From the NCBI GenBank assembly GCA_018821715.1, contig JAHJLN010000160.1:19923-83922 (forward strand): a stretch of 64,000 nucleotides of DNA. The letters run 5' to 3'. The notes beneath the pieces are model-generated. The model was given only the letters and a program-made list of their open reading frames with translations. It had not been told where the DNA came from and made no database searches. The position numbers were made by a program, and so were the translations under genes. Each line of letters begins with the position of its first letter. Position 1 is the first letter of the stretch. This document shows positions 54,480-61,995 of the stretch, one piece after another. The stretch comes from Pseudomonadota bacterium. GTDB taxonomy: Bacteria > Desulfobacterota > Desulfobacteria > Desulfobacterales > Desulfobacteraceae.

Positions 54480-57400
54480 TTACGCCTTTTCAAAAAGTGC
54501 ATCGGTTTTTGCCAGAATCTGCGGATCTGTAAAATGATTCAGTTTAATGGCCTTGCCCGGACACTCTGCCACACAGGCCCCGCAACCATGGCATTCCACG
54601 GCAGCAATCTGTGCATACCCATCCGCATGAATCGTGGGTATCCCATAGGGGCAGGTTCTCACGCAGGTCAGGCAGACCGCACATTTTTCACGGGTGACCT
54701 CTGCCACAACACCCCCCACCATCAATGAATCTCTTGAAAGAATTGTCATGGCGCGGGCAACAGCGGCACGGGCCTGGGCAATGCTTTCTTCAAGGGGTTT
54801 GGGATAATGGGCAAGACCTGCCACAAACAGGCCGTCAGATGCAAAATCAACCGGCCGCAGTTTTGCGTGGGCCTCTACAAGGAAGCCTTCAGCATTTGTC
54901 GGCACTTTGAACTTTTCAAACAGGTTCTTGTTCTCACCGGGAACCACACCGGATGCAAGAACTACCAGATCCGGGTTGATCTTTACCGGCATCTGGAGAA
55001 CATGATCAATGACCGTAAATTCCAGGTCACCGTTGCTATCTTTTCTGAGTTTCGGCATCTTTTCAAGGTCGTACCGGATAAACAGCACACCCCGTTCTCT
55101 TGCCTCTTTATAGAGATCTTCTCTGAACCCATAGGAGCGAATATCCCTGTAGACCACATAAACCCGTTTCCTTGGATCTTTCTTCTTAAGGGCTAACGCA
55201 CTCTTGAGACTGTGGGTACAGCAGACTTTGCTGCAATAGGGATTTTCATCGTTCCTTGATCCGACACATTGGACAAATACAACGGCCCTGGCCTTATCAA
55301 TCCTTGGATCATCTTCCCGCAACGCTGCATCCATATCCAGATGGGTCAGCACATTGGGGTCTTCACCATAGAGGTATTCATGGGGCTTGTACTCCATGCC
55401 GCCGGTTGCAAGAATGGCAGCGCCATGTTCAATGGAAACCTGGCTGCTGTCACTGTTTTTAGCAATCTGGGTCACAAAATTTCCCATGGATCCAGTTGTT
55501 GCCTTAATCTGGGAATCCAGATACAGCTGAATAGACTCATGGGCTTTGGTTTTTTCAATCAGGTCTGTCAGATACGCCTGAATCGGTTCTCCTTTCCAGG
55601 TGGCATTCAATTGCATTGCAATTCCCCCCAGAGTGCCTGTTTTTTCAACCAGATGAACGTTAATGCCCTGTCTGGCTGCGCCAAGAGCTGCTTCCATACC
55701 GGCCACACCACCGCCCACCACAAGGACAGACTTCTGGATATCCAGGCTGACCTGATGCAAGGGCTCTATTAACGCTGCCTTGGCGACAGCCATGCGAACC
55801 AGATCTTTGGCTTTCTGGGTTGCCTTTTCCGGCTCCTTCATATGGACCCAGGTATTCTGATCCCGGATATTTGCCATTTCAAAGAGATACTTGTTCAGGC
55901 CCGCATCCCGGATGGTTTCCTGGAACAACGGCTCATGGGTTCTCGGAGAACAGGCTGCCACAATCACTCTGTTGAGCTTGTGTTCCTGTATCAGCTCTTT
56001 CATGTTATCCTGGGAATCCTGTGAACAGGTAAACAGTTTATCCTCCACATGGACCACATAGGGTAAAGTGCTGGCATAATCCCTGACTGCCGGTACATCG
56101 GCAACACCGCCGATGTTGATACCGCAGTTACAGACCCAGACACCGATCCTTGGCTGCTGCCCTGAAAAATCACTTTCCGGCGGCAGTTCCCTGGTCCGTG
56201 TCATGCTCCATCTGTCATCTTTCATTGCCATGGTGGCGGTTGCTGCCGCAGCCGAGGCTTCCATGACCGATGAGGGGATATCCTTGGGTTCCTGGAAGGC
56301 ACCACAGACATAGACCCCTTTTTTATTGGTGGACACGGGCGACAGGTTATCCGTATGGGCAAACCCGTGGCTGTTGAGTTCTATGCCCATCTTGTCCGCA
56401 AGCGCCTGAGCGTCTTTGTTGGGCGCCAGACCAACGGAAAGGACAACCATATCAAAAATCTCTTCAACCATGCTCCCGGCTTCCGTGGAGTAAACAATTC
56501 TATATTTATCGCCAGGTTCAGGGAAAACAGAGTGGATTCTGGATCTGACGAACCGAACCCCGCCATCCTGAGCCCTGATATTGTATTTATCAAAATCTTT
56601 GCCATGGGTTCTCATGTCCATGAAAAAGATGGCTGCATCCAGGCCTTTGGCACTGTGTTCCTTTGCAATCACGGCCTGTTTGTTGGCATACATGCAGCAG
56701 ACACCGGAACAATAGGAATGATCCCCTTTGTTGATATCCCGTGAACCCACACATTGGAGCCAGGCGATCTTTTTGGGTTCCACATGATCCGACGGTCTGA
56801 CAAGGTGTCCGGCATAGGGACCGGATGCAGACAGGATTCTTTCAAATTCTACGCTGGTCATGATGTTGGGGCTGTGACCATAGCAGTAGGTGATCATCTG
56901 GGTGGGTTCAAACGGGGTGAACCCCGGTGCCATGATAACCGCACCCACATGAATGGTATGCTCTTTTGCCGTCATGGAATGATCAACCGCATTGGCAAGA
57001 CAGGCATCCACGCACTGCATGCATTCAGAACAATATCCGCAGTTCAGACATCTGGCCGCTTCTTTTTGACCTTCTTCCCTGCCATATCCCAGTTCCACTT
57101 CGTCAAAATTGCCTGCCCGTTTCTCAATGGCCAGCTCCGGCATCTTATACCGGTTCACTTTTGCCATGTCTGCTTCAACCGGACGGAATTCAGGGTTTTC
57201 AACAACAGGAATTGCTCTTCCCTCTTCCATATCCTTTCCTGTAAGATACCGGAAAATGGATTCAGCAGCTTCCATACCGGCTGCGATGGCAGCAATGGCA
57301 ACGCTGGGTCCTGTCTGAACATCACCGCCTGCAAATACGCCTTCCCTGTCTGTACAAAGGGTGACGGGATTGACTTCCGTGGTATCCCATTTGCTGATTT

Positions 57401-58910
57401 TCAGATCAGCAAGGTTTTCTATAGCAGAAAGATCCGGCCGTTGACCAATGGCAGGAATAAGCTGATCAATCTCAATGTCATACTCGCTGCCGGGAACAGG
57501 CACCGGGCGTCTTCGCCCTGATTTATCCGGTTCTCCCAGCTCCATCTTGATCACGCGAACGGCCTTGACCCTGCCGTTTTCTTCGATGAGTTTCTGTGGA
57601 GCGGCAAGATAGACAATCTTTGTTCCTTCATCTTCAGCAGCACAGATTTCCTCTTCCCAGGCCGGCATTTCCTTGCGGGTCCTGCGGTAAAGGATGGTAA
57701 CCTCCTGGGCGCCCAGTCGAACAGCAGCCCTTGCCACGTCAATGGCGACATTTCCGCCGCCGATAATCCCGACTTTGTTTCCAACCTGGGTTTTCCCCGT
57801 CAGATTGAGTTCTCTCAAGAAATCAACGCCCTGGCGGACCCCTTCAAGATCTTCTCCCGGGATGCCAAGTGCAATCCCTTTGTGGGCACCCAGTCCCAGG
57901 AAAACCGCATCAAACCCGTCAGCCAAGAGGCTGTCCACGGTGATATCTTTTCCAAGAGCTGTGTTCAGCTTTATTTCAACCCCAAGGTTGGTAACCACCT
58001 CGATGTCCTTATCAAGGACTTCCGGCGGCAGACGATGATCCGGAATACCGACCCTGAGCATCCCGCCTGCTTTAGGCAGCGCTTCAAATATGGTGGCATC
58101 CACCCCTTTTCTGGCCAGATGATACCCAGCCGAGAGACCTGCCGGTCCGGAACCGATGATGGCAACTTTTTTACCGATCTTTTCAGCACATTCAATTTCA
58201 ACCTCTCTGGGGTCAAAACTGTCTGCAGCAAGGCGTTTCAAATCCCTTATGGCCACCGGCTGATCCACCTGGCAGCGCCTGCAGGCATCCTCGCACTCAT
58301 GGGGGCAGACCCTGCCCAGAACTCCGGGCAACGGGAGCTGTTCCATGATAATTTCCAGGGACTCCTTATATTTGCCTTCCTTTACCATTTGAACATAGCC
58401 TTGCACATTCAGTCCTGCAGGGCAGGTCAGACGGCAGGGGGCCTTGTCCTTTTTCTCTATGGCAAAACCCGACGGCATTGCCTGGGGGTAAAGCTTAAAT
58501 GCAGCCTTTCTGTCACCCAGCTCTTCGTCAAACTGGTTGGGAAGCTCTACGGGACAGATTTTGGAACATTCTCCGCAGGCAGTACATTTTTCAAGATCAA
58601 TAAATCGGGGTTCCTGTCTTAATTTTACTGTAAAATCACCCTCTTCACCGGTGACTTCTTCAATCTGCGTCATGGTCATGAGCTCAATATTGAGATGACG
58701 ACCTGCTTCAACCAGTTTCGGGGAAATGATACACATTGAGCAGTCATTGGTGGGAAAGGTCTTGTCTAATTGCGCCATTGTTCCGCCAATGGCTGTATCT
58801 TTATCTACGAGGTATACCAGATACCCTGAATCCGCCAGATCCAGCGAAGCCTGAATACCTGCGATGCCGGCACCGACGACCATTACCGACCCTCTACCTT
58901 TTTCGGCCAT
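54480..58910 (-). CDS. hdrA: HdrA-(GltD/NfnB-like)-HdrA fusion flavoprotein
   Basis: A 1476-aa iron-sulfur flavoprotein. Residues 1-~125: HdrA FAD domain (VVGAGIAGIQAS, GGTMAQLDKTFPTNDC) with a 4Fe-4S site CTACGECSKICP. About 155-575: complete GltD/NfnB-type module with CPAGLNV, CPHECEDACRRC, FAD site IIGSGPAGLSAGYHL (~251) and NAD(P) site IIGGGNVAIDVARAA (~382). About 620-895: rest of the first HdrA (CLNCGYCSECMQCVDAC, CVGSRD, YCSGVCCMYANKQA). About 920-1476: second HdrA (VCNCGINIGGV, AACSPRTHEPLFQ, VVGGGVAGMEAAL, CVGSRND, YCSKVCCTHSLK) ending in two ferredoxin clusters from C1410. It should bifurcate or confurcate electrons between NAD(P)H, ferredoxin and the MetF side. Ribosome site AGGAGGG. 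Confidence 0.92.
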   Translation of the reverse strand: MAEKGRGSVMVVGAGIAGIQASLDLADSGYLVYLVDKDTAIGGTMAQLDKTFPTNDCSMCIISPKLVEAGRHLNIELMTMTQIEEVTGEEGDFTVKLRQEPRFIDLEKCTACGECSKICPVELPNQFDEELGDRKAAFKLYPQAMPSGFAIEKKDKAPCRLTCPAGLNVQGYVQMVKEGKYKESLEIIMEQLPLPGVLGRVCPHECEDACRRCQVDQPVAIRDLKRLAADSFDPREVEIECAEKIGKKVAIIGSGPAGLSAGYHLARKGVDATIFEALPKAGGMLRVGIPDHRLPPEVLDKDIEVVTNLGVEIKLNTALGKDITVDSLLADGFDAVFLGLGAHKGIALGIPGEDLEGVRQGVDFLRELNLTGKTQVGNKVGIIGGGNVAIDVARAAVRLGAQEVTILYRRTRKEMPAWEEEICAAEDEGTKIVYLAAPQKLIEENGRVKAVRVIKMELGEPDKSGRRRPVPVPGSEYDIEIDQLIPAIGQRPDLSAIENLADLKISKWDTTEVNPVTLCTDREGVFAGGDVQTGPSVAIAAIAAGMEAAESIFRYLTGKDMEEGRAIPVVENPEFRPVEADMAKVNRYKMPELAIEKRAGNFDEVELGYGREEGQKEAARCLNCGYCSECMQCVDACLANAVDHSMTAKEHTIHVGAVIMAPGFTPFEPTQMITYCYGHSPNIMTSVEFERILSASGPYAGHLVRPSDHVEPKKIAWLQCVGSRDINKGDHSYCSGVCCMYANKQAVIAKEHSAKGLDAAIFFMDMRTHGKDFDKYNIRAQDGGVRFVRSRIHSVFPEPGDKYRIVYSTEAGSMVEEIFDMVVLSVGLAPNKDAQALADKMGIELNSHGFAHTDNLSPVSTNKKGVYVCGAFQEPKDIPSSVMEASAAAATATMAMKDDRWSMTRTRELPPESDFSGQQPRIGVWVCNCGINIGGVADVPAVRDYASTLPYVVHVEDKLFTCSQDSQDNMKELIQEHKLNRVIVAACSPRTHEPLFQETIRDAGLNKYLFEMANIRDQNTWVHMKEPEKATQKAKDLVRMAVAKAALIEPLHQVSLDIQKSVLVVGGGVAGMEAALGAARQGINVHLVEKTGTLGGIAMQLNATWKGEPIQAYLTDLIEKTKAHESIQLYLDSQIKATTGSMGNFVTQIAKNSDSSQVSIEHGAAILATGGMEYKPHEYLYGEDPNVLTHLDMDAALREDDPRIDKARAVVFVQCVGSRNDENPYCSKVCCTHSLKSALALKKKDPRKRVYVVYRDIRSYGFREDLYKEARERGVLFIRYDLEKMPKLRKDSNGDLEFTVIDHVLQMPVKINPDLVVLASGVVPGENKNLFEKFKVPTNAEGFLVEAHAKLRPVDFASDGLFVAGLAHYPKPLEESIAQARAAVARAMTILSRDSLMVGGVVAEVTREKCAVCLTCVRTCPYGIPTIHADGYAQIAAVECHGCGACVAECPGKAIKLNHFTDPQILAKTDALFEKA

Positions 58911-58925
58911 TTGGATCCCTCCTTT

Positions 58926-60212
58926 TTATAGTCCCACTTCAGCCAGATCCGGCCCAAGATAGGTTCGTTCAGTTTCAGAAAGCATGCCCATGGCAAGACA
59001 GATAATCGTCCATAAATGGACAACATGCCAGCCGCCGCCAAAATGTTCGCCAATATCTTCAACCTGGCCGTGACAATTATGACAGGGTGCAATCACGTAG
59101 GTTGCACCGGTTGCCTTGAGCTGGTTGAATTTCGTCTGGCCATACGCTCTTCTTGCGTCGGGAAATCCGGCCTGCAAAGCACCGCCGCCGCCGCCACAGC
59201 AATAATTATTGCCCCTGTTGGGTACGGTATCAATAAAATTTTCTTCACCCACAACGGTTTTGATGACAAAGCGCAAGTCATCTACAATTTTATTGGACCC
59301 GCTTTTTCTTCCGATATTGCAGGGATCCTGCACTGTAAATTTGGCTTTGATATCTTTGTTCCAGTCAGAGTTGACCTTTAATTTACCCTCTTTTATCCAC
59401 TGGGCATACAACTCAATAATGGTGGTCAATTGAAACTTGTGAGGGATCTTAAATCTGCGCAATCCTTCCAGGATCGCAAAGTATGAGTGCCCTCACTCGG
59501 TATTGACGACAATAGGGCTTTTTAAATTATTGTCCACATGGTGGACAAACTCCTCTACAATATATTTCCATCCCTCAAGATCGGCCATGAACATGCAGTA
59601 ATTTTCACCGGCCCACATCACGGACGGATAGGTCCAGTCTGCACCGACGGTATGAAGAATTTTCCACAAAGGTCCCATTTCCTCGGGTTCTGTTACAGGT
59701 TCCCTGGAGTTCTGGTTCAGTACCATTGTGGCACCTACCCGATCTACTGAAACCTCTAAATCCTCAAACCCCGGCTGGTCTTCCCGGATTTCCTCGGCCA
59801 CATCCAGGACAGTGAATTCAAAATCATCCTTCTTAGCCCCCATTGCACTGCCGGTTCGAATATGCTGGTCACAGGAACCAAGGATTCCTTTCGGTCTTTT
59901 TTCCCTGGGAACACTTGCCCGCAGATTAAACACCAGTGCCGGGATATTAATTTTCATGGGACAGGCGGATACACAACGTGCGCACATACTGCACACCCAC
60001 TTCCAGTCTGACTTGCGTATTTCATCATCCATCCCTAAATTCAACATTCGTATGAGCTTTCTCGGATCCATGTCCATCAGCTCCGAAGCCGCACACCCTC
60101 CTGTGCAGGTCCCACATGTCAGACAAAGATCAAAGTTTGCATCAGGTACCTTTCCAAGAACCTCATCTTTAAATTCAATGTCAAGGGTATCAATCTTAAT
60201 TGCCTCTGCCAT
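58926..60212 (-). CDS. HdrC/HdrB-like iron-sulfur selenoprotein (in-frame TGA joins two ORFs)
   Basis: The ORF track shows two proteins (239 and 178 aa), but 58926-60212 is one 429-codon frame interrupted only by TGA at 59493-59495 (residue 240). Read as Sec it gives VVNTE-U-GHSYFAILEGLRRF, where Hdr/GlpC-type CCG domains have ECGH. The N-terminal part is HdrC-like, with two 4Fe-4S motifs: CLTCGTCTGGC (Cys 30, 33, 36, 40) and CSMCARCVSACP (74-84). The C-terminal part is an HdrB-type cluster domain: DPCNIGR, NYCCGGGGG, APCHNCHGQ. It should form the disulfide-reductase-like arm of the Hdr complex. A hairpin after the TGA could be the SECIS. No selA/selB/selC genes are in the window. Confidence 0.9.
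59458..59478 (-). promoter_or_regulatory. Putative bacterial SECIS hairpin of the HdrC/B-like gene
   Basis: Starting 15 nt after the TGA, TGCGATCC pairs with GGATTGCG (with two G-U/U-G pairs) around a TGGAA loop. Spacing and size match bacterial SECIS elements. Energy not computed. Confidence 0.55.
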
Positions 60213-60226
60213 TTCAAAGCTCTCCC

Positions 60227-61105
60227 TTATCTTAATTTGGCTGCGTTCAGATACTGCACCAGGTTATCAACACCTCCAATGGTAATGATATGAACCCCCT
60301 GGCAAATATCTTTCAGACTGTTAACAGTATCGGCAAAAAGCTCCATACTCGCTTTCTGCTTATTAGGTGCTTTCAAAAGCTTCTGGATAACCCACTCAGG
60401 TACAAGCCCGGATTTAAAATGACGGTTCAGAAATTTGCCCATCCCTGCGGTTCTCAAAATCATAACCTCAGCAATGACAGGGACTTTAAACGGCGCAACC
60501 TGCTTCATGAACTTTGCAAACTGATCAATATCAAAAATAGGCGTTGTTAGAAAATATCCTGCACCCACATTCATCATATCTTCCATTTCTTCCATGCCGC
60601 GCTTTGGCATGTTTTTTCCCCAGGGTGTTTCAATTCCGGAACCCAGTACGAACTCAATCTTGCTGTCAAGCTCTTTTCCTTCAATTGAAACCCCTTGTTT
60701 CAAATGATCCATAACCGATGCCAGTTTCCCTGAATCAACATGGAAGAACATTGATTCTTGAAGGGTATCTCCTGCAATCCTGTAATCTTCGGTAAATACC
60801 AGAAGATTTTCCACACCGGTCTCATGGGCAAGCGTCAGGTCCTTTTGCAGTTGGAAACGGTTTTTATCTCTTGTAGTGGTTTGATAAATGGCATTCAAAT
60901 TATTCTCGTTTAAAAGACCACATGTTTTGATGGTGTCACTTACCACTCCTTCAAGTTCTATTTCCGAAACAGATACACCGTCCACACGGCCTTTTACCCT
61001 GCCAAGGCTTTCAACAAGTCCCTCGGGTTCTTCATCTCCGAGAGGAACCTGCACTTCGGACGTTACAACAAATCTCTTTTTTTCCAAAGATTCTTTTAAT
61101 TTCAT
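60227..61105 (-). CDS. MetF-like methylenetetrahydrofolate reductase paralogue (copy 2)
   Basis: A 292-aa TIM-barrel protein related to MetF: SLEKKRFVVTSEVQVPLG at the start (catalytic-Glu region), VDGVSVSEIELEGVVSD, and LNAIYQTTTRDKNRFQLQKDL with the conserved T-T-R-D-K/R-N. Then ENLLVFTEDYRIAG replaces the usual LxLxGD, and GAGYFLTTPIFDIDQFAKFM and PVIAEVMILRTAGMGKFLNRHF follow. It differs enough from the metF at the operon's other end that the two are not a recent duplication. It lies 14 bp after the response-regulator gene and 14 bp before the selenoprotein gene. It may be a second catalytic or a structural subunit. Confidence 0.85.
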   Translation of the reverse strand: MKLKESLEKKRFVVTSEVQVPLGDEEPEGLVESLGRVKGRVDGVSVSEIELEGVVSDTIKTCGLLNENNLNAIYQTTTRDKNRFQLQKDLTLAHETGVENLLVFTEDYRIAGDTLQESMFFHVDSGKLASVMDHLKQGVSIEGKELDSKIEFVLGSGIETPWGKNMPKRGMEEMEDMMNVGAGYFLTTPIFDIDQFAKFMKQVAPFKVPVIAEVMILRTAGMGKFLNRHFKSGLVPEWVIQKLLKAPNKQKASMELFADTVNSLKDICQGVHIITIGGVDNLVQYLNAAKLR

Positions 61106-61119
61106 GATCTGCCTCCCTC

Positions 61120-61692
61120 CTATTTTAATCCCAATAATTTGGCCACTTCATCCTTGAGCTTGGACAGGGGCAACGGCTTTGAAAAACAGACATCCGCTCC
61201 ATTCTCTTTCATCTGGGCGAACTTATCATCATCCAGGTATGCGGATAATACGATAATTTTTATCTCTTTTGTTTTTTCATTTGCCTTGATTTTTTTACAG
61301 ACTTCATACCCCTTGATATCCGGCATCATAATATCAAGAATCAAAAGATCAGGATGAAAATGATTGACCTGGAGACCTGCTTCAAAACCGTCTGATGCTG
61401 AAATCACCTCATAGTCAAACTCATCTTCTTCCAAAGCCTGTACAATTGACTCAACAATGATCATATCATCATCTACAACAAGAATCTTTTTTCTGGCGCC
61501 CTCCTCTTTTTCTTCCGGAATGGGGATCCCCTGGCTTCTCATAAATGTCTCAAGATCAGACTTTTTTATCCTGCGATGTCCGCCAACGGTTCGATATGCT
61601 TTAATGTGTCCGGCTTCAACCCAGTTGATAATGGTTTTAGACGAAACATTGCAGTATTTGCTCGCGGTGAATACAGTCAACGTGTCTTCCAT
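61120..61692 (-). CDS. Response regulator with N-terminal MerR/excisionase-type HTH and C-terminal REC
   Basis: A 190-aa protein with reversed domain order. Residues ~6-55 are a helix-turn-helix of the MerR/BldC/excisionase kind (FTASKYCNVSSKTIINWVEAGHIKAYRTVGGHRRIKKSDLETFM). Residues ~68-190 are a receiver domain (ILVVDDDMIIVESI, phospho-acceptor Asp in PDLLILDIMMPDIKGYEV, VLSAY, CFSKPLPLSKL). It is the first gene of the hdr-met operon, so it probably controls that operon and itself. The PAS kinase 300 bp upstream is the likely partner. Tandem AATAAC repeats overlap its putative promoter. Confidence 0.9.
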   Translation of the reverse strand: MEDTLTVFTASKYCNVSSKTIINWVEAGHIKAYRTVGGHRRIKKSDLETFMRSQGIPIPEEKEEGARKKILVVDDDMIIVESIVQALEEDEFDYEVISASDGFEAGLQVNHFHPDLLILDIMMPDIKGYEVCKKIKANEKTKEIKIIVLSAYLDDDKFAQMKENGADVCFSKPLPLSKLKDEVAKLLGLK

Positions 61693-61731
61693 AACACCCT
61701 CCTTGTTAATATTTAGGTGACTTTCTATTTT

Positions 61732-61749
61732 TAGTTATTATAGTTATTT
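61732..61749. promoter_or_regulatory. Tandem 9-bp repeats over the putative -10 region of the hdr-met operon
   Basis: TAGTTATTA TAGTTATTT are two head-to-tail 9-mers (8 of 9 identical). On the minus strand they contain TATAAT (61742-61737), and a perfect TTGACA lies at 61769-61764 with a long 21-bp spacer. This would suit control by a small HTH regulator such as the operon's first gene product. Inference. Confidence 0.5.
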
Positions 61750-61787
61750 CATAAAATATCTTTTGTCAAGCAAATAATCATTCCTAT

Positions 61788-61805
61788 AATAACAGTAATA
61801 ACAAT
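61788..61805. promoter_or_regulatory. Second pair of tandem 9-bp repeats in opposite orientation
   Basis: AATAACAGT AATAACAAT repeats the AATAAC word of the first pair, inverted, 38 bp away. It begins inside the TATAAT (61785-61790) of a plus-strand TTGTCA-16-TATAAT promoter-like sequence. Confidence 0.45.
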
Positions 61806-61909
61806 AATTTCTATTCGAGGCAATTCAACGAAACTCTACGAGGTAAAGGACTTTCAGCGAATTCCAGGTGTTATCTGACAATTTGGACGGAATTATTTTT
61901 TATGTTTTT

Positions 61910-61951
61910 TTTACCCCCTGATACTTTTTTGAAAAAATATCAGGGGGTAAA
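61910..61951. terminator. Hairpin downstream of the PAS histidine kinase gene
   Basis: TTTACCCCCTGATA (61910-61923) and TATCAGGGGGTAAA (61938-61951) are exact complements around a 14-nt T6/A6 centre, 44 bp past the kinase stop on the minus strand. No U-run follows the stem in either direction, so efficiency is uncertain. The rest of this 303-bp gap holds the repeats and promoters listed above. Confidence 0.6.
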
Positions 61952-61995
61952 GGAAGATTTCAGATCTTACGGCAGCTATTTTTTCCTTTTACACT

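Noticed and set aside
56754-58622. Long plus-strand ORFs (255 and 246 aa) opposite the HdrA fusion
   Set aside because: Lie wholly antisense to a clear coding frame; compositions follow the reverse frame of the Cys/Gly-rich gene.
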